Assembly: GCF_039535475.1 (NCBI RefSeq)
Contig: NZ_BAAAXG010000009.1
Coordinates: 32,119 to 96,118, forward strand
Length of the DNA: 64,000 nucleotides
From: Streptomyces showdoensis
GTDB taxonomy: Bacteria > Actinomycetota > Actinomycetes > Streptomycetales > Streptomycetaceae
Direction: 5' to 3'
Below the pieces are notes generated by a model. The model worked only from the letters and a program-made list of their open reading frames with translations. It was not told where the DNA came from and made no database searches. The translations under genes were made by a program, and so were the position numbers. Shown piece by piece: positions 1 through 8,333 of the stretch; the stretch's first letter is position 1, and each line of letters begins with the position of its first letter.

Positions 1-233
1 CGCTCGATCTGCCGGGTGGCGACGCGGGTCTGGGCGTCCCAGGCGCGGTACGTGGCGGCGGCGACCCGGCGGCGGGTGCCGCGGATCTGCCACTTCACCG
101 AGTTCACGGTGCGCTCGGGGAAGACGGACTGGGTGAGCGCGTAGTCCGCGGGGGTCTGGATCTCGCGCACGAAGGCGTTGATCTCGGTCGGGTTGATGTC
201 CCGCAGGAGGACCTCAAGCATGTCGTTCGGCAT
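1..233 (-). CDS. Major capsid protein, N-terminal part (cut by window edge)
   Basis: The first 77 residues of a protein that runs off the left edge. It starts MPNDMLEVLLRDI behind a GAGGAGG ribosome site. It is the next gene after the decoration protein in a minus-strand late cluster, which is the usual place for the major capsid protein. The N-terminal pattern (a short hydrophobic start, a segment near ALTQSVFPERTVNSVKW, then a basic stretch) resembles gpE-type capsid proteins (phage major capsid protein E family). Position and partial similarity support the call; the core fold lies outside the window. Confidence 0.65.
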   Translation of the reverse strand, partial: MPNDMLEVLLRDINPTEINAFVREIQTPADYALTQSVFPERTVNSVKWQIRGTRRRVAAATYRAWDAQTRVATRQIE

Positions 234-243
234 GGGGGCCTCC

Positions 244-978
244 TCAGACCTTGTAGACGAACTGGGTGTTGGAGCCGGCCGGGACGTCCTTCGGGTCGAA
301 GGCGACCGGCAGCTTGGCGACGTCGATCTGGCCGTGGACCATCAGCGGCGCGGCGGCCTTGGTGGAGCCGGGGTAGAAGCTGACCTCGGTGAAGAGGAAC
401 CCGGCGAAGAGCTGGGTGCCGTCGGAGGCGGTCGCTGTGCCGCCGCCCGTGGTGGTGGCGACGGTGACGCCCGGGGTGGTGCCGCCGGTCAGGGACGCGG
501 TGGCGGTCATCTGGGTCACGTTGTCGCCCAGGTACTGGCCGCCGAACGTGACCGTGTAGGGGCCGCCGGCGTTGCCGGTGACGGTGACGTCGCCCGGGTT
601 GATGTTCGACAGGGCGACGAGCGCCGCCTGCACGGCCGCGGCGGTCGCGTTGTACGCGATGGCGGCGGCGGTCTGCCCGTTGAGCGTGAGGGTGAATGTG
701 CCGCCGGTCGGGGCGCCGGTGACGGTGACGGACTGGACCTCGTTGGTGACGGCCGCGTACGGCTCGTACAGCCCGGTGGCGGTGTTCCGGCCAAGGGGGA
801 TGCCGGACTTCAGCCGCCTCTCGGGCTGGTACTTCGACGCCTCCAGCCAGTGGATGTTCTGGTCAAAGGCGGTCAGGTCGAGGGTGACCGTCTGGTTCGC
901 TTCGATGCCGAGCATGCTCATCAGCCACGGGCGGCCGACGGAGAGCGTCTCGCTGGTGGTGTACGGCTGGATGTCCAC
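244..978 (-). CDS. Phage head decoration protein with inserted Ig-like repeat domain
   Basis: A 244-residue virion protein predicted to bind the outside of the capsid. The N-terminal half (about residues 1-85) looks like the head decoration family of Streptomyces phages, including LKSGIPLG and TGLYEPY. Residues about 90-185 form a Thr/Gly/Val-rich beta domain of the kind repeated in many phage surface proteins (motifs GTFTLTLNGQTA and NPGDVTVTG). The decoration fold then resumes with LFAGFLFTEV and MVHGQIDV. The GTG start was chosen because GAAAGGGG lies just upstream and the upstream reading is Arg/Pro-rich shadow sequence. It ends 10 bp before the capsid gene. Confidence 0.75.
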   Translation of the reverse strand: MDIQPYTTSETLSVGRPWLMSMLGIEANQTVTLDLTAFDQNIHWLEASKYQPERRLKSGIPLGRNTATGLYEPYAAVTNEVQSVTVTGAPTGGTFTLTLNGQTAAAIAYNATAAAVQAALVALSNINPGDVTVTGNAGGPYTVTFGGQYLGDNVTQMTATASLTGGTTPGVTVATTTGGGTATASDGTQLFAGFLFTEVSFYPGSTKAAAPLMVHGQIDVAKLPVAFDPKDVPAGSNTQFVYKV

Positions 979-1081
979 GCCGAACCCCTTTCGCGGTGAT
1001 CGCGGAAACGGTGGTGAGGCACTGCGTGGTGCCGTCCACGAGGGGTTGGGCGTGGTCCCAGGCTGTGGTGGTGCGGGTTGG

Positions 1082-1921
1082 TCAGGCGGCGTCGGCCGAG
1101 CGCAGCCCCATGTCGATCGCGCGCTGGCGGGCCGCCTCTCGGAGGGCGTCCTTGCCGCCAGCGGGGGTGCGCGGCGGCGGGCCGCCGGCCGGGGCGCCAC
1201 CGGGGGCGGGCGGGAGCGGGGGCGCCGCGGGGGTGCCGCCGAAGAGCGTCGGGCGGCGCTCCTTGAGCGCTTCGGCGGCCGCGGTGATGGCCGCGTCGTC
1301 GGCGCCGTCGGGGAGCTTGCCCTTGACCAGCTCGTACGCGTCGTCCTGGTCGTCACCGTGGGCGTTGAGGCGGGCGAGCGCGGCACGGACCTTGGACTCG
1401 CGGTCGCGGGCGGCAGCGGCGTCCTCGCGGGCCTGCGCGGCCTGCTCCCGGGCCGTCAGGGCCGCCTCCCGGGCGGTGAGTTCCTCCGCCGTCTTCTGCG
1501 CCTCGGTGAGCTGTGCCTTCCGTGCGTCCTCGGCGCCCTTGAGCAGGGTCCCGAAGGTGGTCGGGTCGAAGTTGTCGACGTCGATGGAGAGGCCGGACGC
1601 CTCGGCGAGCTCGCGGAGCAGCTTGCGGCGGCCGCGGCCCTGCTGCGTCGCCATCAGGGTGTTCAGGCGCTCCTGGGTCATCGGCAGGCCGGAGTCGCGG
1701 TCGAGGAGAGGGCCCGGACCGGCGGGGGCTGGCGGCGCGGGCGGCGTCGGGCGCGGCGGGATGTCGGCCGGGCTCGGCGCCGGCGGAACGACCGGGGCGG
1801 GCGGCACGACCGGCTCGGTGCCGCCGGAGTTGTAGAAGACGGCGAGCGCGTCGACACCCGCGTACGGGTGGGACCAGGCGGTGTCGGCCGGCGTAGGGCG
1901 GTACAGCGCGGGGCGGCGCAT
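1082..1921 (-). CDS. Capsid scaffolding-like protein
   Basis: 279 residues between portal and decoration genes. It has a Pro/Ala-rich N-terminus, a long charged Ala/Glu/Arg coiled coil (about residues 130-200), a Gly/Pro-rich linker and a short basic C-terminal helix ending RAIDMGLRSADAA. This is the usual build of tailed-phage scaffolding proteins, which template procapsid assembly through the C-terminal helix. No protease domain is visible. The ATG has a GGGAGGT site; the reading 34 codons upstream lacks one. A 13-bp sequence shared with two other late genes lies 29 bp upstream. Confidence 0.65.
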   Translation of the reverse strand: MRRPALYRPTPADTAWSHPYAGVDALAVFYNSGGTEPVVPPAPVVPPAPSPADIPPRPTPPAPPAPAGPGPLLDRDSGLPMTQERLNTLMATQQGRGRRKLLRELAEASGLSIDVDNFDPTTFGTLLKGAEDARKAQLTEAQKTAEELTAREAALTAREQAAQAREDAAAARDRESKVRAALARLNAHGDDQDDAYELVKGKLPDGADDAAITAAAEALKERRPTLFGGTPAAPPLPPAPGGAPAGGPPPRTPAGGKDALREAARQRAIDMGLRSADAA

Positions 1922-1950
1922 GGGGGCACTACCTCCCGAGAGAAGTTCGT

Positions 1951-1963
1951 CAGGCCCCGCGCC
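1951..1963 (-). promoter_or_regulatory. Late-gene 13-mer, copy 1 (upstream of scaffold)
   Basis: The exact 13-mer GGCGCGGGGCCTG (minus-strand reading) lies 29 bp before the scaffold start. Identical copies precede the portal and small terminase starts. It may mark late promoters or mRNA processing sites; its function is inferred only from position and conservation. Confidence 0.4.
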
Positions 1964-2234
1964 TTGATCCAAGGAGAGCACACATTCGCCGGGTCGTTCC
2001 CCCAGGTCGTGCCGGATCTCCATGAAGGCGGCTGCGCGCTGCGAAACCTCTGAAGATCGAGTACGGCCGCCCGCATCTTTTTTGACGGAAAGTGAGGAGG
2101 CTTACAGTGCGGCCCCTTTGCGTGTGCTGGTAGACGTCGCTGCCGTAGTCTGCCCCTCGAAACGACTCGTCTGGCTCTCCTGTCTGCGCCCTCGTGCGGA
2201 GACAGACTCCGCCCTCGGAGACAAGGAGACGATC

Positions 2235-2378
2235 ATGAGGAGTTGGTTCGAGAGGCGCAAGAGGTTGTTCCGCCGCCTCTTGGTGCTGGCCGCCATCGCG
2301 GTGATGGTGGGTCTGCTCAAGGGGGCTGCGACCGAGGCCGGTCAGGAGCTGTACAGGGCCGCTCGGGTCTGGTGGTAG
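2235..2378 (+). CDS. Small basic membrane protein (moron-like)
   Basis: A 47-residue protein on the strand opposite the late operon. It has a very basic start (RSWFERRKRLFRRL) followed by one membrane segment (about residues 15-29, LLVLAAIAVMVGLLK). The ribosome site AAGGAGA is 7 bp before the ATG, and a strong hairpin follows about 60 bp after the stop, so the gene has its own transcription unit. An isolated, oppositely oriented gene with its own terminator inside a structural cluster fits a moron expressed from the prophage, for example in immunity or exclusion. The function is unknown. Confidence 0.6.
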   Translation: MRSWFERRKRLFRRLLVLAAIAVMVGLLKGAATEAGQELYRAARVWW

Positions 2379-2438
2379 AACAGCTGAAGCCCAGCCGATA
2401 TCCGTGAACCTGATATCGACCGGGCACGGGCCAGGCAA

Positions 2439-2470
2439 GAGCCTCGCAGGGCTGGCACCCTGCGGGGCTC
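2439..2470 (+). terminator. Terminator after small membrane protein gene
   Basis: A near-perfect 13-bp stem (GAGCCTCGCAGGG against CCCTGCGGGGCTC) with a 6-base loop, followed by TTGTTCGTT. It separates the plus-strand moron from the minus-strand portal gene that ends at 2686. Confidence 0.8.
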
Positions 2471-2685
2471 TTGTTCGTTCCCAGGCCCCTCAGCTGTCCT
2501 TGTCAGCAGCGCAGTTGCCTCGGCGTACCCGACTCAAAGTGCGCTCGTCTGCACACAAGCACACAGCGGGTCTGACCCGATGCAACTACGCCTCGGCGGA
2601 GGTGAGCAGGGCTGCTCATTCGCCTACCTGACGTCACGAGGGTAGTGGAGGTGTCAATCGCGGTCGACGCGTATGAGCCGTTGTG

Positions 2686-4539
2686 TCATAGCTCACCGGA
2701 CGCGACGCTCTGCTCAGGATTGGGCAGCTGCGGCGTGGGCGGCGTCGGGTCGGGCTCGATGTCGATGCCGAGGTAGTCGCCGACGGCCTTCGTGGAGCCG
2801 GTCGCGTCGGCGAGGATCCGGGCGTCCTCGAAGCGGCGGGACTGGATGAGCTGGATCTCGGTCTCGGCGTCCTCCATGGGCCAGCCGGCCTCGGCGAGGA
2901 TGCGGATGCCGGTCTCCAGCGACATGACGCCGCCCTTGACCGCGTTGGTGACCTGCTCGAGGACGGCGGCCTTGTCGGTCGGGGTGTACGGGCCGAAGGC
3001 GAGCTCGGCGGGCTGCGGGCGGACCCCGGCCCAGTCGGGGTGCTGCCCGGCCAGGGAGAGGCGCTGCACCATCTTGAGCAGCAGGACGTACTTGTGCGCG
3101 CGGGCGAGGCGCATGGCGCCGACGAGGGAGTTGAGCGGGCCGAGGGAGATCTCCAGGGCGTAGCCGGAGGGGACCTCGGTGGGGTTGACGGTGCCGAGCG
3201 CGACGGCGGGCAGCCGGGCGATGGTCGCGGCCCGCTCCGAGAGCTCCGTGGTCCGGTTGCGGAGCTCGGCGAGCTGCGGGGAGGTGTCGACGGCGTCGAG
3301 CCGGCCGCCCTCTCCGAGTTCGAGGATGGTGCCGGGGGCGACGGCCATCTCGCTGCGCCGGCCGCTGCCGCCGCGGCCGGAGATCGCGAGGATCGGGGCG
3401 CCGGTCGTCGCGGAGGCCTTCGCGGAGTCGGTGTCGGTGCCGGAGAGCTCGTCGAAGACCTGCAAGACCTTCGCGAGGGACGAGGTGCCCCAGTGCTCCT
3501 CGGCGTCGGGGACGGTGTTGGGCACGTGGACGATCGGGAGGAAGTCGATGTAGAGGTCGAGCCGGTCGAGGACCTCGCCTGCGGCGTTGGTCGCGAAGTG
3601 CGCCTTGTCCATGGGCAGGTCGTCGACGTCGTGGGGGCCCTTGAGGTCGCCGAGGTCCCAGGTGGCGTCGGTGAGGTAGCAGGTGAAGTGCGACGGGGTG
3701 TCGTTCCACGGGTACTGGCGGACGATCAGGCCCTCTGGGGTGATGGTGTCGCCGACGCCGAGGACCGGCTGGGCGGGGGTGCCGTCGTCGGGCTCAGTCT
3801 CGACCAGGGTGCGCACGGGCCGGCCGGTCTGGTCGATGCCGGAGGTGGTGGCTGGGTGGATCCAGCCGAGCTCGTAGGTGATGCGGCGAAGCCGCGGCTT
3901 CAGGCCGCGCTTCTTGTCCTCGGGGAGCTCCCAGGCGAGGTGGACGCGCTCGGGGTAGTCGGTCGCGTCGCCGTCTTCGCCGAGGACGGGGAAGTAGAAG
4001 CCGGGGTCGTAGGTCTTGCAGCGGACGCGGCCCTTGGCCGGGTCCCAGGCGAGGAGGTAGACGCCGTCCCCGTAGGTGACGGCCTTCCGCTCGGTCTGCA
4101 TGACCCGCATGGCGAGGAGCTCGTCCACGGCCCAGGCGCGGAGCAGGGTCTGGACGCGTTCGGCCATCGCGCGGTCGGTGCCCGGCTCGTCCTGGGCTGC
4201 GGTCTGTTCAGCGCCGGGCACGACGATGGTCTGCTCGTCGCCCAGGACGTGCGCGAGGACCGCTTCGACGAACAGGCTCGGGTCTCCGAACTCGCGGCGC
4301 TCGCGGGCGGCGTCGCCGTCCCGGAACGCGGCCAGCTCGGCCGCCTGGTTGTTGTCGTACGCGGCGAGCAGCTTGTAGGCGGCCAGGCGCCGCTCGTCCT
4401 CGGCCGGCACCCAGGAGGCGGCAGCCTCGGGGAACGCACGGCGGTGCGGCATGCCCAGGGCGTCGGAGTAGATCGGCTTGTAGTTCGCCCAGCCCCACGC
4501 GTCGATGAGGACGGACTTCACGCCGCTGAACAGGCCCAC
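2686..4539 (-). CDS. Phage portal protein
   Basis: 617 residues; the expected dodecameric ring at the capsid vertex through which DNA passes. It lies between the large terminase and the scaffold, the normal order. The N-terminus (MGLFSGVKSVLIDAWGW), a central beta-rich region with LPIVHVPN and the long helical C-terminus with ALEISLGPLNSLV match the actinophage portal type. The GTG start has AGCGGAGGG upstream and agrees with the length of the family. One copy of the late 13-mer lies 17 bp upstream of the start. Confidence 0.8.
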   Translation of the reverse strand: MGLFSGVKSVLIDAWGWANYKPIYSDALGMPHRRAFPEAAASWVPAEDERRLAAYKLLAAYDNNQAAELAAFRDGDAARERREFGDPSLFVEAVLAHVLGDEQTIVVPGAEQTAAQDEPGTDRAMAERVQTLLRAWAVDELLAMRVMQTERKAVTYGDGVYLLAWDPAKGRVRCKTYDPGFYFPVLGEDGDATDYPERVHLAWELPEDKKRGLKPRLRRITYELGWIHPATTSGIDQTGRPVRTLVETEPDDGTPAQPVLGVGDTITPEGLIVRQYPWNDTPSHFTCYLTDATWDLGDLKGPHDVDDLPMDKAHFATNAAGEVLDRLDLYIDFLPIVHVPNTVPDAEEHWGTSSLAKVLQVFDELSGTDTDSAKASATTGAPILAISGRGGSGRRSEMAVAPGTILELGEGGRLDAVDTSPQLAELRNRTTELSERAATIARLPAVALGTVNPTEVPSGYALEISLGPLNSLVGAMRLARAHKYVLLLKMVQRLSLAGQHPDWAGVRPQPAELAFGPYTPTDKAAVLEQVTNAVKGGVMSLETGIRILAEAGWPMEDAETEIQLIQSRRFEDARILADATGSTKAVGDYLGIDIEPDPTPPTPQLPNPEQSVASGEL

Positions 4540-4556
4540 GGGGCACCCTCCGCTAC

Positions 4557-4569
4557 CAGGCCCCGCGCC
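4557..4569 (-). promoter_or_regulatory. Late-gene 13-mer, copy 2 (upstream of portal)
   Basis: Same 13-mer (GGCGCGGGGCCTG on the minus strand) as at 1951 and 7319, placed 17 bp before the GTG start of the portal gene. Confidence 0.4.
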
Positions 4570-4865
4570 ATGTGATCAGCGTACGGGGCGCGGCGGGCCT
4601 CGATCCCCAAGGACGGCGCGGAGGTCTGATGGTGGCTGCTCGCCAAGATTCACCCCGATGGGGGAATCGCCGTTTGCCTGCATTACACAGAAAAGCGCGC
4701 TATGCCTGGAACTTGTGATCCGATACGGCCCGTAAACTCGGTACCGGAATCGATCGTCTCCACCCAACAACCCTGACTCCGACGCCAGCTGGGCCGGGGA
4801 ACTCGGCTGCCCGTCCCACCCGGCACACACCCCGGTGAGACTGCCGAGAGGTTGGAGGGGAGCAG

Positions 4866-4949
4866 ATGGACGACGACGGTCCCAACTGGGACTTTTGGAA
4901 CTTCGTGATCACCGTAATCGGTTTGGTAGCCCAGGTGATCATGAAGTAG
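4866..4949 (+). CDS. 27-residue hydrophobic micropeptide
   Basis: A tiny plus-strand reading frame between terminase and portal genes. It starts ATG after GGAGGGGAGCAG and encodes an acidic start (MDDDGPNWD) followed by one membrane helix (FWNFVITVIGLVAQVIM) and a terminal Lys. The ribosome site is strong and a hairpin follows before the next gene. Size and shape are like type I toxins and small exclusion proteins; this is inference only. It is the second opposite-strand mini membrane gene in the late cluster. Confidence 0.5.
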   Translation: MDDDGPNWDFWNFVITVIGLVAQVIMK

Positions 4950-5084
4950 CCGGTCCCAGCGGGACACTCCCGCGACGGCTCCTCGCAACCAGCGGGGAGC
5001 CCTTCGCGTTGTCGCGAGCCCACCTCAGCGTACTGAGCAGTGCGCCGAGGTCCAATGTACTGAGAATTTTCGCTAGTGGAAAAT

Positions 5085-5112
5085 CCCGGCTCCAAGAATT
5101 CTTGGAGCCGGG
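5085..5112. terminator. Perfect 28-bp palindrome, probable bidirectional terminator
   Basis: Two 14-base arms (CCCGGCTCCAAGAA and its exact complement) with no spacer, flanked by TTTT on the minus-strand exit and CCTTTC on the plus-strand exit. It sits 38 bp past the large terminase stop and beyond the 4866 micropeptide, so it can end transcription from both sides. If it stops terminase transcripts, the portal gene needs its own promoter. Confidence 0.7.
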
Positions 5113-5150
5113 AACCTTTCAGAGTTGGATTCCCGAAGGATTTCGATCTC

Positions 5151-6752
5151 TCATCGGCGCCCCGCGAGACGCTGGTCGGAGTACGAGCCGCTCGTGGACG
5201 GGGCGGCGGCGGGGTCGGCGAGCTCGGTGAGGGCGTGGACGGCGGCGTCCATGCGGTCCGGGGAGTCCATGCCGGGAATCCAGGTGACGAGCTGCCCTTC
5301 GAGGCGGGGGTGTTCGCCGACGTGGTGGACGAGGCCCTGGGAGTAGAGCTGCGCGATCGGCTCCGCGCGCAGCCGCTTGCCCTGCTTGGCGTGGACCTCG
5401 ATGACCGCGGGCATGAGCCGGCCCTTCGTCTCGCCGCTCTCCGTGAGCTCCTTCCAGGCCTGCACGATGATCTGCTTGGCCATGTCGCCGCCGAAGTTGT
5501 CCTCGACGACGATGGCGTCGGCGTCGACTTCCAGGGCGAGACGGCAGGCCTTGTGCCCCCAGGTGTCGGCGCCCATCCGGTCGGACTGGTCGGCGACGAC
5601 GTAGAAGTGGCCGTCGGCGGTGCGGCCGGCCGCGACGAGGCCCGTCTCGTCGTTGACGTCGTCGGCACCGCCCGCGTGGTCGACGGCGACGACAATGCGG
5701 GAGAGGTCGACACCGCGGAGTGCGACGGGCCCGATGCGGTGGTCGGTGATCCAGGGCCACTTCCACACACCGCCTTCGAGCGGGCGGGGCTTCTGCTGGT
5801 AGAGCGACCACCAGACGCGCTCGCCGACAGCGCGGCGGAACTTGTTGAGGGTGCGCCGGTTGAAGCGGCCGGGCCACAGTGCGGCGCCGATCGGGCGGCC
5901 GAGCGGATCATCGGCGGAGTCACAGATCGCGGGCAGGTCGATCTTGATCCAGTCGTCGGCGTCCTCGCCTTCGAGGAGGCGACCGGCGAGATCCTGCTCG
6001 TGCCACCTGGTCTGGATGACCAGAATGCTGCCGTTGGGCTCCAGGCGGGTGTTGATGACGGAGGTCCACCAGGACCAGAGGCGGCGGCGGAGGGTCGGGG
6101 ACTCGGCGTCGGCGGCGTCCTTGATGGGGTCGTCGACGATCGCGAGGTGGGCGCCCTTGCCGGTGAGGCCTCCGCCGACACCGGCGGCGACGAGTCCGCC
6201 GCGCAGGCGGTCTCCGGTGACGGGGTCGGCGAGGTCGAAGCGGGCCGCGGCCTGGGAGCCGGCGTGGAGGGCGAGGCCGATGCGGGGGCCGTACGTCTTG
6301 ATGGCGTCGCGGATCCAGCGGGAGTGCTCCTCGGCGAGGTCGGCGCCGTAGGAGGCGATCATGACGCGGTGGTCGGGGTGCCGGGACAGGTACCACAGCG
6401 GCGCCCACCGGGCTGCTCTCTGGCTCTTCCCGTGCCGCGGCGGCATGGTGATGAGCGCCTTGACCGACTCGCCGCGCGCCATCCGCTGGAAGAGCCGGTC
6501 GATGAGGACCAGGTGCGGGGCCTGCATCTCGATGCCGTCGGTGAGGGTGACGGCCATGGAGCCTGGGGAGCGTTCGAGCGCCATCGCGTACTCGACTTCG
6601 GCGAGGACGGTCCGCAGTTCGGGGCTGGCGCGGCGGGCGACGCGGCGCCGCTCGGCGCGGCGCATCCTCCGGTAGGCGGTGATGAGCCGGAGCGTGGCGT
6701 CGGCCTCGGAGACGACGTCGGGGTCGAGGTCAGGCCGAAGTACGGTCGTCAT
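5151..6752 (-). CDS. terL: Terminase large subunit
   Basis: 533 residues; the DNA-packaging motor with ATPase and nuclease domains. Walker A is MPPRHGKS at 103-110 and Walker B LAIVDDP at 203-209. Nuclease acidic residues are visible in VVAVDHAGG (Asp358), IVVEDNFGG (Glu417) and PDRMDAAVHAL (Asp502). Both halves and the linker are intact, so it should be functional. It overlaps the end of the small subunit by 23 bp and is followed by a palindromic terminator. Confidence 0.93.
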   Translation of the reverse strand: MTTVLRPDLDPDVVSEADATLRLITAYRRMRRAERRRVARRASPELRTVLAEVEYAMALERSPGSMAVTLTDGIEMQAPHLVLIDRLFQRMARGESVKALITMPPRHGKSQRAARWAPLWYLSRHPDHRVMIASYGADLAEEHSRWIRDAIKTYGPRIGLALHAGSQAAARFDLADPVTGDRLRGGLVAAGVGGGLTGKGAHLAIVDDPIKDAADAESPTLRRRLWSWWTSVINTRLEPNGSILVIQTRWHEQDLAGRLLEGEDADDWIKIDLPAICDSADDPLGRPIGAALWPGRFNRRTLNKFRRAVGERVWWSLYQQKPRPLEGGVWKWPWITDHRIGPVALRGVDLSRIVVAVDHAGGADDVNDETGLVAAGRTADGHFYVVADQSDRMGADTWGHKACRLALEVDADAIVVEDNFGGDMAKQIIVQAWKELTESGETKGRLMPAVIEVHAKQGKRLRAEPIAQLYSQGLVHHVGEHPRLEGQLVTWIPGMDSPDRMDAAVHALTELADPAAAPSTSGSYSDQRLAGRR

Positions 6753-7293
6753 CTTCGTCCTCGTCGACGTAGCGCAGGTCGTCGTCCTCGTCGTCGTCCG
6801 TCTCGTCGGTGTCGGGGTCGCCGGCGGTGGCGATGAGCCTGTTCAGCTCGGCGAGGCCGACGTGGTCGAGGCGGACCGCTCCCCCGCCGGGCCCGGACAC
6901 CTCGGTCTTCACGGGCGCGTCGAGGCCGTTGAGCTTGGCGCGGCGGTCCATGAGCTTGAGGACGGTGTCGACGGCGCGCATGTCGACCTCGTTGCCGATG
7001 AACTGGCCGTCCTTGCCGTAGACGGGGCGCTCGGTGGTGGCCTGCCTCCAGACGGCGTCGAGGAGGGCGTCGAGGCGTTCGTTCTCCTGCTGCCGGTAGA
7101 CGGAGGCCTCGGCGGCGGCGTCGTCGCGGTGGGCTTCCAGGGCGCGGATGAGGTCCTTGGACGCGGCTCCGGGGCTGGCGTATCCGAGGTCGAGGATGCG
7201 GTGATCGTTGAAGGGCACGCCACGGAGCCGCAGGCGGATCAGATCGGCGCGGCGGGCGGCGACTTCGGCCTGCTCGGCCAGCGAATGGGGCAT
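6730..7293 (-). CDS. Terminase small subunit-like protein
   Basis: 187 residues directly upstream of, and overlapping, the large terminase. It has an N-terminal helix-turn-helix-like region (AEVAARRADLIRLRLRGVPF), a long coiled segment (about residues 50-85), and an extremely acidic tail (DTDETDDDEDDDLRYVDEDE). That order (DNA recognition, oligomerisation helix, tail contacting TerL) fits small terminases that recognise the packaging site. No specific pac or cos site was identified. A copy of the late 13-mer precedes it. Confidence 0.65.
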   Translation of the reverse strand: MPHSLAEQAEVAARRADLIRLRLRGVPFNDHRILDLGYASPGAASKDLIRALEAHRDDAAAEASVYRQQENERLDALLDAVWRQATTERPVYGKDGQFIGNEVDMRAVDTVLKLMDRRAKLNGLDAPVKTEVSGPGGGAVRLDHVGLAELNRLIATAGDPDTDETDDDEDDDLRYVDEDEDDDRTSA

Positions 7294-7318
7294 GGCGGTG
7301 GGGGCTCCCGCTCCTGGT

Positions 7319-7331
7319 CAGGCCCCGCGCC
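7319..7331 (-). promoter_or_regulatory. Late-gene 13-mer, copy 3 (upstream of small terminase)
   Basis: Third exact copy of GGCGCGGGGCCTG (minus strand), 25 bp before the small terminase start at the head of the late cluster. Confidence 0.4.
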
Positions 7332-7402
7332 TTCCGTTCGATGATCCCCGATCTGAGCGCATCCGATCCCCCGGGCCCGACGGCGGTGGCATATTCGCGG
7401 GC

Positions 7403-8107
7403 ATGAGACATGTACGAGGGGTGGGGGCCGCGGCGGTCGGCGTGGCTGTGGTGTTGCTGGTGTCGGGGTGTTCAGGGGGTGGTGACGGGTCGTCGGCGAA
7501 GGCGCCAGAGGTGACCCCGACGACGGGGGCCGAGGTGGTGCCCACCGAGATGCCGGTGGAGCCGACGACGGCGGCGCCGGCCACCCCAGCCTCCCCGCAG
7601 GACGAGCTGAAGGCGCTCGCGGCGGAGAACGGCTGGCAGGTCGACGAGCTGTATGCGGGGTCGGCGGTGGCGTTCGTGGAGGATGTCTGCGCATCGCTGC
7701 CGGTGAGCGGCGTCGAGGGAGCGTCGCGGCCGCAGTGGCTGGCGGAGGCGGGGAACTTCGACGGCGACGGGAAGGCCATCTTGCAGGCGGGCATCCCGAA
7801 GCTGTGCCCGAAGTGGACGGGCGTGCTGAAGCAGGCGGTGTCCGGGAAGTACGACCGGTGGTTCGGCAGCGGGACGTTCGTGGTGTCGTCGAAGCCGGCG
7901 GCCGCCGGGGAGGACGAGACGATCCCGCCGGGGACGTACCGGGCCGAGGGCAAGATGGACGGCTGCTACTGGGAGCGGACCTCGGAGTCCGGGGAGATCG
8001 TCGACAACAACTTCGCCACAAGCGCGCGGAAGATCACGGTGACGATCCGTTCGTCGGACGGGCAGTTCACGTCAGAGCGCTGCTCGGTGTGGAAGCCGGT
8101 GAAGTAG
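7403..8107 (+). CDS. Small lipoprotein
   Basis: 234 residues, facing away from the terminase genes. A signal peptide with a lipobox (VLLVSGC, Cys about residue 22) predicts a lipid-anchored protein on the outer face of the membrane. A Ser/Thr/Pro-rich tether is followed by a folded domain with conserved-looking Cys, Trp and Gly (CASLPVSG, DGCYWERT, FTSERC). The gene stands alone between phage packaging genes and a regulator, with its own terminator, which fits a lysogenic-conversion or superinfection-exclusion lipoprotein. That role is inferred. Confidence 0.7.
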   Translation: MRHVRGVGAAAVGVAVVLLVSGCSGGGDGSSAKAPEVTPTTGAEVVPTEMPVEPTTAAPATPASPQDELKALAAENGWQVDELYAGSAVAFVEDVCASLPVSGVEGASRPQWLAEAGNFDGDGKAILQAGIPKLCPKWTGVLKQAVSGKYDRWFGSGTFVVSSKPAAAGEDETIPPGTYRAEGKMDGCYWERTSESGEIVDNNFATSARKITVTIRSSDGQFTSERCSVWKPVK

Positions 8108-8121
8108 CCCCGGGCATGGAG

Positions 8122-8155
8122 CGGCCCCGCCGGACGGGGGAGACCGGCGGGGCCG
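8122..8155 (+). terminator. Terminator after the lipoprotein gene
   Basis: A perfect 12-bp stem (CGGCCCCGCCGG and its complement) with a 10-base loop, 14 bp past the lipoprotein stop. There is no long T run, as is common in streptomycetes. The remaining bases to 8333 hold no gene that I can see. Confidence 0.7.
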
Positions 8156-8333
8156 TGAGGTTCTCCGCGACGGGGGTGCGCGGGCGAACCTGGGGGGAAT
8201 TCTTGCACGTCCGGGGCCCGTAACGGGCGCGGGGACACCATGAATTGCGCGCCCCGGACGCTGCAGGAACCATCGTGGCGCACGGGCGGGCGTTTGTCTG
8301 AGGTGCTATCCCCGGTACTCCCCTGGCGGGGGG

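Noticed and set aside
3040..4575. Long Gly/Val/Asp-rich plus-strand frame opposite the portal gene
   Set aside because: It is the complementary shadow of portal codons, with no ribosome site and no sensible fold. The same applies to other long Arg/Pro- or Gly/Val-rich frames, for example opposite terL and traB.
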